From contig CANFQR010000078.1 in the NCBI GenBank assembly GCA_947449125.1, positions 1 through 6,801 of the forward strand: a stretch of 6,801 nucleotides of DNA. The letters run 5' to 3'. Of this stretch, positions 1-6,801 are shown piece by piece. The notes below the pieces were generated by a model. That model was not told where the DNA came from. It saw nothing but the letters and a program-made list of their open reading frames with translations, and did no database searches. Position 1 is the first letter of the stretch, and each line of letters opens with the position of its first letter. The stretch comes from Bacteroidota bacterium (GTDB lineage: Bacteria; Bacteroidota; Bacteroidia; B-17B0; Aurantibacillaceae). A program made the translations under genes and the position numbers.

Positions 1-2830
1 AATCATAATCGGTTTTAGTCCCTGTATCAAACTCTTTATCTATTACTTTTAATTCACGCTCCCATTTATATTTATTGGTTTCGTCGTCATACAAATCGTT
101 AGGGAAATTCTTATAATAATCTGCCCTATTCATAGAGTGCCTGTCTGGTTGCTGCCATAATCTGTTTCTGAATAATTTTTGTGGTTGTTTTAATTTATAA
201 ACCGAAAATTTTCCTTTAACAGTTTCAGCTACTCCATTTAAATTGAGGGTACTTATTTTCAAATTATTATTATCATTATTTATCTCAATTATTTCATCTG
301 AAGAAATATTTAATTGTAAAGCTTGATAACCAACGGTTACAAATGCATTAGCACTGTGAGTTTCTCCATTTATATCAGTAACATCTGCGCTTACTTCATA
401 ATTGTAAGTAGCATAACTATTTTTAGAAACTGACTCATCGGGTAAGGCTTTAAACTTTATTATATAAGCCCCTGTATCGTTTGTTATTGTTTCTCCATTT
501 GTAATTTCAATTTCAGAAGGCGCTGAAAAATAAGGACGATACCACCAATACCAATACGGATAATTTATTCGTCTTACTACTCTGTATTTTACTTTAGCAC
601 CATCTATTACATTACCGGCATAAGCTTTTGCAAACCCCGACACAGTAAGTTCGTCATTTAATTTATAAGTTCCTTTAACCGGATAAAATTCTGTTTCAAA
701 TTTCGGCCGTTTATACTCTTCAACTGAAATATACGCATGTGTATAACCATCAGTAATACTCATTTGTCCGTTTAATCCGCCTTGTGGCGCAATAAATGAG
801 CCGTTAACTGTACCAAACTCATTAGTAATTAAATCAACAGATGCTACTTTTTGATAATTAACATCAAAAAAACTAACTGTAACAGGATAATTTATTTTTA
901 ACTCATGATTTTTTCCGGCTGTACTTTCCAAAACAATTCCTTTAAAATATACGGTTTGTCCGGGTCGATAAATAGCCCTATCGGTAAACAAAAAAGAATT
1001 TACGTGGGTAGTGTTATTTACATTAGATCTGTATAAGTAATAACTGTTGTTATTAAAATAAACATCCTTGCCATTAATAAATTCTATATAAAATTGTCTC
1101 TCGATTGATTGGTTGTCTGTTACATTTAAATACCCATTCTCATCCGTTTTATATATTGGGCCTTTTTTTATACCATACTCACGTGTGTTGTAATCATAAT
1201 TTTCATACCAAATTTGAGCTGAAATATTTTTTAAAGGCTCGCCTGTTTGGCGATGCAAGGCATAAAAATCATAAGATCCATCGGTTCTTCGTCTTTCGGT
1301 TGTTGCTATATCTGAAACTATGCAAGTAGCATACGTTGAAATATTTGCTGAATAATTAAAATTTTCATTTAAGGAGGTTAATATTACATAATACCCAGTT
1401 TCTAGTTCAGGCATTTTAATTTCTGTATAATGCATTTGATAATCTCCATCATCTATAATAGACTGGGTAAAAGATTTAACAACAGGTAATTTTAAAAATT
1501 CATTATAAATCGCATTACCATAATTTTCTCTAAATTTTAATCGTAAATCATTAGCGTTTGTTCTAACAATTTTAAAATAAATTTTAGTTATGTTTTGTGA
1601 AGATATTAATGCTCTGAATGGTTTTGCAGGCTCGTTTACATCTTCTATTGTAAGGTTAAAATTTTTGGCTTGTATAGTTTGTATTAAATTTTTACACTGA
1701 ATTGCTCCAAAAGATTTTGGAAACTGAACTATAGCATCACTAGCAATTTTTAATGCTGATTTTTTGTACCATTTGAAATTATCACTTTGCAATGGTTTAT
1801 ATTGCCCTGATTTTAAGTAATACCAATTGGCAAGTCTGTAATCTATTTCAGAAACTCTTTGATTGGGTAAAAATTTTTCGCGGATAGTTTTAAGCGTACT
1901 AAAATATAACGTGTCTTTTTTTGAATTTTGTGAATGGTTAAACACATAATCCAGCCTTAATAATTCAACATCAATTAATGCTGCGGGGTTGGCATCAGTT
2001 AAATGAAAGACTGTTAAGTCCTGCATTAATTTTAAAGCATAATATTTTAGTTCAAGAGAATCTGATGTATTTAAAATTTTCACCTCTTTAAATTCATGAA
2101 ATGGTTTAATAAAATCGTCACTATTTACATTAAATTGTGAAGAAGGCTTTGACACATCGGCTTCCGAATTCATGAAAAAACTTAATGCTCTGTGTACCAA
2201 AAAATCATACAAGGTAGGTCGCCATTGTCGGCATTCTTTGTTTCCTAATGTAAGTACCTCATCATAAATACCAATCTTAGTCTTTTTTAAACTGTCTATA
2301 TTTTGCAGAGAAGCCTTGTAATTATTTATTACTGCCGAAGTAATTGTTTTTAAATCCCATGTTTCAATATCGTCATTTTTAAAATTAACTGTTACTGTTC
2401 TGTTATAAAACTTCCAACGATTATTTTGAAAGTACTGCCAAAACGCATCGGCCAAAACACTATGTAAAACGGGCTTCACAGGGTATTTTGCCTCATTAAC
2501 TTCGTTCCTTAATTTTATTATAGATTTTTCTAGAGAAAACTCTTCTCTGTAACTTTCAAATTTCATTCGGTGCAAAACTGCCTTTACAAATTGAGGCGCA
2601 TTATTTTCCTTTTTTGCTTTTTCGTAAATAACTTCAATCACCAATAAAGCGCTCTGAGAAAGTCCTCTTACTTTACAACTATCTACTTTTTTCCATAACT
2701 TATCGTAAGAATCGACTTTGCTGAAAGTAATGTTGTATTCTTTTTTAGAAATTCTGTAAGCCACACCTAAACTAAACAATGTTGTTACGGCAATTAACAG
2801 AATAAAACTGATTGAATTTTTAAATCTCAT
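1..2830 (-). CDS. Alpha-2-macroglobulin family protein, N-terminal 943 residues (3' end outside window)
   Basis: Large envelope protein of the bacterial alpha-2-macroglobulin family, whose members are thought to trap or inhibit proteases in the periplasm or at the surface. The reading frame is open from the ATG at 2830-2828 to the left edge. An in-frame TAA lies 12 codons upstream with no other start between, so the start is well supported. Residues 1-24 (MRFKNSISFILLIAVTTLFS...) form a hydrophobic signal or anchor segment without a lipobox cysteine. Residues about 25-385 look mostly helical and match no domain I can name. Macroglobulin-like beta domains follow: one beginning near IEDVNEPAKP (395-404), one around LHRQTGEPL (525-533), then the MG2 hallmark FTDRAIYRPGQTVYFKGI at 615-632 and VEEYKRPKFE at 703-712. 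An aromatic run, PYWYWWYRPYF, lies at 758-768. Family members are commonly about 1,900 residues, so roughly half is missing, including any bait region and thioester site. The family call is firm; function and membrane attachment are inferred. Confidence 0.9.
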   Translation of the reverse strand, partial: MRFKNSISFILLIAVTTLFSLGVAYRISKKEYNITFSKVDSYDKLWKKVDSCKVRGLSQSALLVIEVIYEKAKKENNAPQFVKAVLHRMKFESYREEFSLEKSIIKLRNEVNEAKYPVKPVLHSVLADAFWQYFQNNRWKFYNRTVTVNFKNDDIETWDLKTITSAVINNYKASLQNIDSLKKTKIGIYDEVLTLGNKECRQWRPTLYDFLVHRALSFFMNSEADVSKPSSQFNVNSDDFIKPFHEFKEVKILNTSDSLELKYYALKLMQDLTVFHLTDANPAALIDVELLRLDYVFNHSQNSKKDTLYFSTLKTIREKFLPNQRVSEIDYRLANWYYLKSGQYKPLQSDNFKWYKKSALKIASDAIVQFPKSFGAIQCKNLIQTIQAKNFNLTIEDVNEPAKPFRALISSQNITKIYFKIVRTNANDLRLKFRENYGNAIYNEFLKLPVVKSFTQSIIDDGDYQMHYTEIKMPELETGYYVILTSLNENFNYSANISTYATCIVSDIATTERRRTDGSYDFYALHRQTGEPLKNISAQIWYENYDYNTREYGIKKGPIYKTDENGYLNVTDNQSIERQFYIEFINGKDVYFNNNSYYLYRSNVNNTTHVNSFLFTDRAIYRPGQTVYFKGIVLESTAGKNHELKINYPVTVSFFDVNYQKVASVDLITNEFGTVNGSFIAPQGGLNGQMSITDGYTHAYISVEEYKRPKFETEFYPVKGTYKLNDELTVSGFAKAYAGNVIDGAKVKYRVVRRINYPYWYWWYRPYFSAPSEIEITNGETITNDTGAYIIKFKALPDESVSKNSYATYNYEVSADVTDINGETHSANAFVTVGYQALQLNISSDEIIEINNDNNNLKISTLNLNGVAETVKGKFSVYKLKQPQKLFRNRLWQQPDRHSMNRADYYKNFPNDLYDDETNKYKWERELKVIDKEFDTGTKTDYD

Positions 2831-2904
2831 TTTGTAACTTTTTATATTTAGATGATTAAGAATTTAAAATTCCATAAATACTCTAAAAATTATTAATTAT
2901 TTAG

Positions 2905-2935
2905 CTAGTTTATAATCAAAAAAATAAAAATCAAA
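2905..2935 (-). promoter_or_regulatory. Weak candidate promoter for the alpha-2-macroglobulin gene
   Basis: Read on the minus strand, TTTG (2935-2932) is followed after 19 bases by TAAACTAG (2912-2905), a partial match to TAnnTTTG. It is about 75 bases upstream of the ATG at 2830. Spacing fits the Bacteroidota pattern, but the downstream element deviates at two consensus positions, so chance is a real alternative. Confidence 0.22.
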
Positions 2936-3045
2936 ACTGGCTTTTTTTAAATACTTTCTAAAAATAATATTAAAACCTATTTAAAATAATAAACACTAAC
3001 TGTAAATTATGATTAATTGTAAAAAGCATTTGAAAAAATAAAAGA

Positions 3046-3078
3046 TTTGAGCAAAAAAAACCGATATTAGTATCTTAT
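3046..3078 (+). promoter_or_regulatory. Candidate Bacteroidota-type promoter for the membrane protein-mutase operon
   Basis: TTTG at 3046-3049 is followed after 21 bases by TATCTTAT at 3071-3078. This resembles the Bacteroidota primary sigma factor consensus (TTTG, about 19-21 bases, TAnnTTTG): the first element is perfect, while the second matches at TA and TT but lacks the final TG. It lies about 20 bases before the ATG at 3098, giving a very short leader. A second TTTG at 3029-3032 is an alternative upstream element. In so AT-rich a region partial matches arise by chance, so this is tentative. Confidence 0.4.
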
Positions 3079-3097
3079 AAAAGAAACAAAAAACATC

Positions 3098-3619
3098 ATG
3101 GTATTTATTGAATTATTAAAAATTATTTTACCCGCATTATTAGTATTAGGAGCAGTTTTTTATTTGGTTCATAGATTTTTAGACAGTGAACAAAAAAGAA
3201 GAGAACTTGAGCTGAAAAAAAATACTCAATCAAGTGTTTTACCGCTAAAGATTCAAGCTTACGAAAGGCTCATAATATTTTTAGAAAGAATACAACCAAA
3301 TTCAATTGTATTGCGAGTAAATAAAAATGGCATGTCCGCACATCAGTTACAGCTTGAATTAATTAAAACCATTAAAAGTGAGTACGAACATAATTTGTCT
3401 CAGCAAATTTATTTAAGTGCCAGCGCATGGGAATTAATTAAGAATGCAAAAGAAGAAATCATTAAATTAATTAATATTTCATCAACCAAGGTTCCGCATG
3501 AAAATAACAGTAACGAATTAGCTATGATGATATTGAACGTAGCGGCGAATCTAGACAAAAAACTACCTACTGATATTGCCATTGAATATATTAAAAAGGA
3601 AGTAAGCTTTATTTTATAA
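3098..3619 (+). CDS. Single-pass membrane protein of unknown function, first gene of the mutase operon
   Basis: A 173-residue protein that I cannot assign to a characterised function. Residues about 3-25 (FIELLKIILPALLVLGAVFY...) form one transmembrane helix. The basic stretch after it (HRF...EQKRRELELKK, 25-41) suggests by the positive-inside rule that the rest faces the cytoplasm. That cytoplasmic part is largely helical, with LPLKIQAYERLIIFLERIQP at 48-67, a charged helix around 83-100, and WELIKNAKEEIIKLIN at 111-126. No catalytic or metal-binding motif is visible. It resembles the short conserved hypothetical membrane proteins seen beside mutase genes in Bacteroidota, but that is recollection and was not searched. 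The ATG is supported by an in-frame TAG at 3068-3070 with no other start between. The stop is 8 bases before the small-subunit start, so co-transcription is likely. Coding status is supported by the consistent amphipathic protein pattern and tight packing. Confidence 0.85.
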   Translation: MVFIELLKIILPALLVLGAVFYLVHRFLDSEQKRRELELKKNTQSSVLPLKIQAYERLIIFLERIQPNSIVLRVNKNGMSAHQLQLELIKTIKSEYEHNLSQQIYLSASAWELIKNAKEEIIKLINISSTKVPHENNSNELAMMILNVAANLDKKLPTDIAIEYIKKEVSFIL

Positions 3620-3627
3620 CAAATTAC

Positions 3628-4926
3628 ATGCAAAAATTATTTTCAGAATTTTCTTCAACCTCAGCAATTGATTGGAAAAATCAAATTATAAAAGATTTAA
3701 AAGGCGAAGCTTTTGAGAATCTTATGTGGAAAAACGAAAATGATATAGATATCAATCCGTTTTACACCGCTGAAGATCTTAAACAAACCTACGAACCGGC
3801 ATTTAATCACAGTAATTGGGATATTTGTGTTCACAAAACAAACCTGAGCTCGAAAGCGCTTAACGAACAATTACTCGCTGATCTTAATCGAGGAGCAACA
3901 TCGATTAGTGTAAACTGCAAAAATATTGATTTTGAAGTAGCCTTAAATAATGTTCAACTAAATTACATTCAGTCAACTTTTTTCATTAATGAAACTACTG
4001 CAGCTTCATTAAAAAACTATCTCGAAAAACACTACAGTTTAGATGAGATAAATTGCTCTTTGTTTCCTGAAGATTTTGAAAACAACAACGATTTTAAAAC
4101 CTGGCAAAAAATTATTTTATTATTTAAAGATTATAAAAATATAAAAACAGTTTGTTTTAACAATCTCAAATTTCACAACCAAAATTGTTTAGCCTACTAT
4201 GAAATTGCTATAATTTTATCGGCTTTAAATGAATATTTACAGACAGACACGCAACCTAAAAATGAATTTGTAATTAAAACAGGTGTTAACTCTGATTATT
4301 TTATTCAAATAGCAAAATTGCGTGCCATAAGAAGATTATGGGCAGTTTTAAAATCAGAATATAATTTAGAAAATGAACTTCACATCATTATTGAAACTAG
4401 TTTAACCAACAAATCAATTTCAGATAAACATAATAATTTATTACGCACAACTATTGAAAGCATGGTTGCTGTTGCCGGAGGCTGCAACGAATTAATTGTT
4501 AATGAATATGATATTTTTTACAGCGCGAAAGAAAAAATGTCCTCAAGAATGGCAATAAACCAACAATTAATTTTAAAAGAAGAAAGTTATTTAAATAAAC
4601 TAGCCGATGTTTCTTGTGGGTCATATTATATCGAAACTATTACAGATGCTTTAGCAACAAAAGCTTTGCATACATTCAAAAAATTTGAGAACGAAGGTGG
4701 TTTTTTTAAATGTCTCGAAAAAAATATTTTTTTAAACGAAATTAAGCAACAGGCCGAAAAAAGACAGGAATTGTTTAATACCTCCAAAGAATTAGCTGTA
4801 GGCGTTAATAAATTCAAAAACGATAAAGAACACATTTCGTTTTCTGTTGACGAAATAGCTGAATTAAAAAAACTGCCAATAGCTAATGCCATTTTAAATT
4901 TTGAACTTGATAATTTCTTTAAATAA
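3628..4926 (+). CDS. mutA: Methylmalonyl-CoA mutase small (beta) subunit, short form without B12-like domain
   Basis: Non-catalytic partner of the heterodimeric adenosylcobalamin-dependent methylmalonyl-CoA mutase (cytoplasmic; succinyl-CoA to methylmalonyl-CoA). The N-terminus has the family pattern: [20 protein letters not shown] (15-34), then NPFYTAEDL (43-51). The barrel shows [14 protein letters not shown] at 228-241, parallel to [14 protein letters not shown] in the large subunit. Later motifs are [19 protein letters not shown] (304-322), [14 protein letters not shown] (330-343) and LAVGVNKF (389-396). No [12 protein letters not shown] catalytic motif is present, as expected for this subunit. 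At 432 residues it is about 200 shorter than the Propionibacterium small subunit (about 638), because it ends after the barrel. The stop is followed after 4 bases by the large-subunit ATG, so there is no room for a degraded C-terminal domain. The usual DPAGGSYY-like motif reads DVSCGSYY (327-334). The start is 8 bases after the upstream gene and has no Shine-Dalgarno motif. The shorter form may be normal for this lineage. Confidence 0.93.
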   Translation: MQKLFSEFSSTSAIDWKNQIIKDLKGEAFENLMWKNENDIDINPFYTAEDLKQTYEPAFNHSNWDICVHKTNLSSKALNEQLLADLNRGATSISVNCKNIDFEVALNNVQLNYIQSTFFINETTAASLKNYLEKHYSLDEINCSLFPEDFENNNDFKTWQKIILLFKDYKNIKTVCFNNLKFHNQNCLAYYEIAIILSALNEYLQTDTQPKNEFVIKTGVNSDYFIQIAKLRAIRRLWAVLKSEYNLENELHIIIETSLTNKSISDKHNNLLRTTIESMVAVAGGCNELIVNEYDIFYSAKEKMSSRMAINQQLILKEESYLNKLADVSCGSYYIETITDALATKALHTFKKFENEGGFFKCLEKNIFLNEIKQQAEKRQELFNTSKELAVGVNKFKNDKEHISFSVDEIAELKKLPIANAILNFELDNFFK

Positions 4927-4930
4927 TAAG

Positions 4931-6801
4931 ATGAGAAAAAATCTTGAACACCTAACCTATTCATCCAAAGGAAACTCTAATAGCTCGAGCGAGGATGTTT
5001 TTATGACTGCTGAACAAATTGAAATTAAAGGCAATTACAACTTGAGCGACATTAAAAATTTTGAACATCTGAGTTTTGGCGCAGGTATCCCTCCCTTTTT
5101 ACGAGGACCTTATTCAAGCATGTATGTGAAAAACCCATGGACAATAAGGCAATATGCAGGATTTAGCACCGCTGAAGAAAGCAATGCATTTTATAAAAGA
5201 AATTTAGCAGCAGGTCAAAAAGGATTATCGGTAGCTTTTGATTTAGCCACACATCGCGGTTACGACAGCGACAACGAACGTGTAGAAGGGGATGTTGGAA
5301 AAGCAGGCGTTGCAATCGATAGTGTGTTAGACATGAAAATTTTATTTGACAGTATACCGTTAGATGAAATGAGTGTATCGATGACCATGAATGGAGCAGT
5401 TTTACCAATTTTGGCTTTTTATATTGTTGCTGCCAAAGAACAAGGCGTTAGTGCCGATAAATTATCAGGTACCATTCAAAACGATATTTTAAAAGAGTTC
5501 ATGGTGCGCAATACATACATTTATCCTCCTGCGCCAAGTATGAAAATAATTGCAGATATTTTTGAATACACTTCTAAAAACATGCCAAAATTTAATTCTA
5601 TTTCTATAAGCGGTTATCATATGCAAGAAGCAGGAGCCACTGCAGATATAGAATTAGCGTATACGTTAGCTGACGGACTGGAATACTTGCGAACTGGAAT
5701 TAATTCAGGATTAGACATTGATTCATTCGCACCCCGTTTATCTTTTTTCTGGGCAATAGGCATGAATCATTTCATGGAAATTGCAAAAATGCGCGCAGCT
5801 CGTATGCTGTGGGCAAAAATCGTAAAACAATTTAATCCTAAAAACATAAAGTCACTTGCTCTAAGAACACATTGTCAAACAAGCGGTTGGAGCTTAACTG
5901 AACAAGACCCTTACAATAACGTAACCCGAACATGCGTTGAAGCGCTGGCTGCAGCCATGGGACACACACAAAGTTTACACACTAACGCCTTAGATGAAGC
6001 TATCGCCTTACCTACCGACTATAGCGCGCGTATTGCCAGGAACACCCAACTATTTTTACAACTTGAAACAAACATTTGTAAAGTTGTGGACCCTTGGGGT
6101 GGAAGTTATCATGTAGAAAAACTAACCCACGAAATTGCTCATAAAGCCTGGGAATTAATTGAAGAAGTAGAAAAATTAGGCGGTATGGCAAAAGCCATAG
6201 AAACTGGTATTCCTAAAATGCGAATTGAAGAAGCTGCTGCCAGAAAACAAGCTAGAATAGACGGCGGTGAAGACATTATAGTTGGTGTTAACAGGTATAA
6301 AATTGAAAATGATACTGAGTTAGAAGTTTTAGATGTTGATAATTCTAAAGTTAGAACCCAACAAATAGACCGCTTAAAAAAATTAAAAGCAGAACGGGAT
6401 AATAGTAAAGTTGAACAAGCCTTAAATGCCTTAACCGAAGCCGCCATAAACGGAAATGGAAACTTGTTGGAATTAGCAGTAAACGCCGCAGAATGCAGAT
6501 GCACATTAGGTGAAATTTCAACAGCTTTAGAAAAAGTGTATGGCAGATATAAAGCACAAATTAAATCAATAGCAGGTGTTTACAGTAAGGAAATAAAAAT
6601 GGATAAAGATTTTAATCTAGCTAAAAATTTAGCTGATAAATTTTCAGAAATAGACGGAAGAAGGCCTAGAATTATGATTGCAAAAATGGGACAAGACGGA
6701 CATGATAGAGGTGCCAAAGTAATCGCTACCAGTTTTGCTGATATGGGGTTTGACGTTGATATTGGGCCTTTATTCCAAACACCTGCTGAGGCTGCTAAAC
6801 A
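4931..6801 (+). CDS. mutB: Methylmalonyl-CoA mutase large (alpha) catalytic subunit, truncated by window edge
   Basis: Catalytic subunit of methylmalonyl-CoA mutase: rearranges (R)-methylmalonyl-CoA and succinyl-CoA by adenosylcobalamin radical chemistry. The first 623 codons are present; the family is usually about 700-730 residues, so roughly the last 90-100 are outside. The N-terminal barrel holds [19 protein letters not shown] (70-88), [17 protein letters not shown] (98-114), [19 protein letters not shown] (182-200), [15 protein letters not shown] (227-241) and [10 protein letters not shown] (387-396). A linker follows after VGVNRY (451-456), then the B12-binding domain from about 578 ([17 protein letters not shown]). 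By motif alignment to the Propionibacterium enzyme, Y75, R193, Y229 and H230 correspond to Y89, R207, Y243 and H244, and K585, D589 and H591 correspond to K604, D608 and the cobalt-ligating H610. The Tyr/Arg pair marks a methylmalonyl-CoA rather than isobutyryl-CoA mutase. The ATG is 4 bases after the small-subunit stop, suggesting translational coupling. The serine-rich residues 11-20 look like a variable leader. Confidence 0.97.
   Translation, partial: MRKNLEHLTYSSKGNSNSSSEDVFMTAEQIEIKGNYNLSDIKNFEHLSFGAGIPPFLRGPYSSMYVKNPWTIRQYAGFSTAEESNAFYKRNLAAGQKGLSVAFDLATHRGYDSDNERVEGDVGKAGVAIDSVLDMKILFDSIPLDEMSVSMTMNGAVLPILAFYIVAAKEQGVSADKLSGTIQNDILKEFMVRNTYIYPPAPSMKIIADIFEYTSKNMPKFNSISISGYHMQEAGATADIELAYTLADGLEYLRTGINSGLDIDSFAPRLSFFWAIGMNHFMEIAKMRAARMLWAKIVKQFNPKNIKSLALRTHCQTSGWSLTEQDPYNNVTRTCVEALAAAMGHTQSLHTNALDEAIALPTDYSARIARNTQLFLQLETNICKVVDPWGGSYHVEKLTHEIAHKAWELIEEVEKLGGMAKAIETGIPKMRIEEAAARKQARIDGGEDIIVGVNRYKIENDTELEVLDVDNSKVRTQQIDRLKKLKAERDNSKVEQALNALTEAAINGNGNLLELAVNAAECRCTLGEISTALEKVYGRYKAQIKSIAGVYSKEIKMDKDFNLAKNLADKFSEIDGRRPRIMIAKMGQDGHDRGAKVIATSFADMGFDVDIGPLFQTPAEAAK

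Larger units (their letters stand above)
2831..3097. other. AT-rich divergent intergenic region
   Basis: This stretch separates two divergently transcribed units and should hold both promoters and 5' leaders. It is very rich in A and T, with many short A and T runs and no convincing coding frame. I see no strong hairpin followed by a T-run, no tRNA-like fold and no B12-box-like sequence (GCCACTG) on either strand. Neither flanking gene has a Shine-Dalgarno motif: the bases just before the starts are A-rich (GTTACAAA before the minus-strand ATG, AAACAAAAAACATC before the plus-strand ATG), as is usual in Bacteroidota. Confidence 0.75.

Noticed and set aside
1105..1329. Plus-strand open frame of 74 codons
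   Set aside because: It lies wholly inside the macroglobulin coding region on the opposite strand, has a low-complexity His/Phe/Leu-rich product and no start context.
2831..3097. AT-rich intergenic region as a replication origin, CRISPR leader or small RNA gene
   Set aside because: There are no DnaA-box clusters, direct repeats, spacer pattern or strong hairpins with terminators; the composition fits a divergent promoter region.
3409..3633. Minus-strand open frame of 74 codons opposite the membrane protein gene
   Set aside because: It is an antisense shadow of 3098-3619; its product resembles no family and the plus-strand frame is clearly the coding one.
4900..4935. Frameshift truncating the small subunit
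   Set aside because: The last codons encode a family-like C-terminal barrel end, and the next gene starts 4 bases later with its own conserved product, so the short length appears genuine.
4626..4964. Minus-strand open frame of 112 codons across the mutA-mutB junction
   Set aside because: It overlaps two confidently identified genes on the other strand; the Ser/Leu/Phe-rich product is typical of antisense reading of AT-rich genes.
5163..5408. Minus-strand open frame of 81 codons inside mutB
   Set aside because: Antisense to the most conserved part of the mutase barrel; no independent support.
6139..6557. Two overlapping minus-strand open frames inside mutB
   Set aside because: Both are antisense to the barrel-linker region of mutB, overlap each other in different frames and show no recognisable protein pattern.
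1..6801. Mobile element, defence island or other novel system
   Set aside because: All the genes are housekeeping or envelope-type with uniform AT-rich composition; no transposase, integrase, inverted terminal repeats, nuclease or effector motifs were seen.

Overview
The window looks like ordinary chromosomal DNA from a low-GC member of the Bacteroidota, probably from the Flavobacteriales or a nearby group. The reasons are the very AT-rich base composition, A-rich translation starts without Shine-Dalgarno motifs, TTTG / TAnnTTTG-like promoter elements, a Bacteroidota-style alpha-2-macroglobulin, and a two-subunit methylmalonyl-CoA mutase.

Layout. From the left edge to 2830, on the minus strand, lies the N-terminal half (943 codons) of a very large alpha-2-macroglobulin-like envelope protein; its 3' end is outside the window. 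An AT-rich divergent intergenic region follows (2831-3097). It carries a plausible promoter for the plus-strand genes and a weak one for the minus-strand gene. On the plus strand, three tightly packed genes run rightwards as one probable operon: a 173-residue single-pass membrane protein of unknown function (3098-3619), the small subunit of methylmalonyl-CoA mutase (3628-4926), and the large catalytic subunit (4931 to the right edge, incomplete). The gaps are 8 and 4 bases.

How the genes work together. The two mutase subunits form an adenosylcobalamin enzyme that interconverts succinyl-CoA and (R)-methylmalonyl-CoA, linking propionate, odd-chain lipid and branched amino acid metabolism to the TCA cycle. 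The large subunit carries the active site and the B12-binding motif. The small subunit is a barrel-only partner that has cleanly lost the B12-like domain found in the Propionibacterium small subunit. The membrane protein is probably co-transcribed with them, but its connection to the mutase is unknown. The alpha-2-macroglobulin homologue is divergently transcribed and functionally unrelated as far as the sequence shows; such proteins are thought to trap proteases in the periplasm or at the cell surface.

I see no RNA gene, mobile element, CRISPR array or riboswitch, and no evidence for a new defence or other exotic system. The points most worth a second look are the minimal small subunit, the unknown membrane protein at the head of the operon, and the long N-terminal region of the macroglobulin protein.
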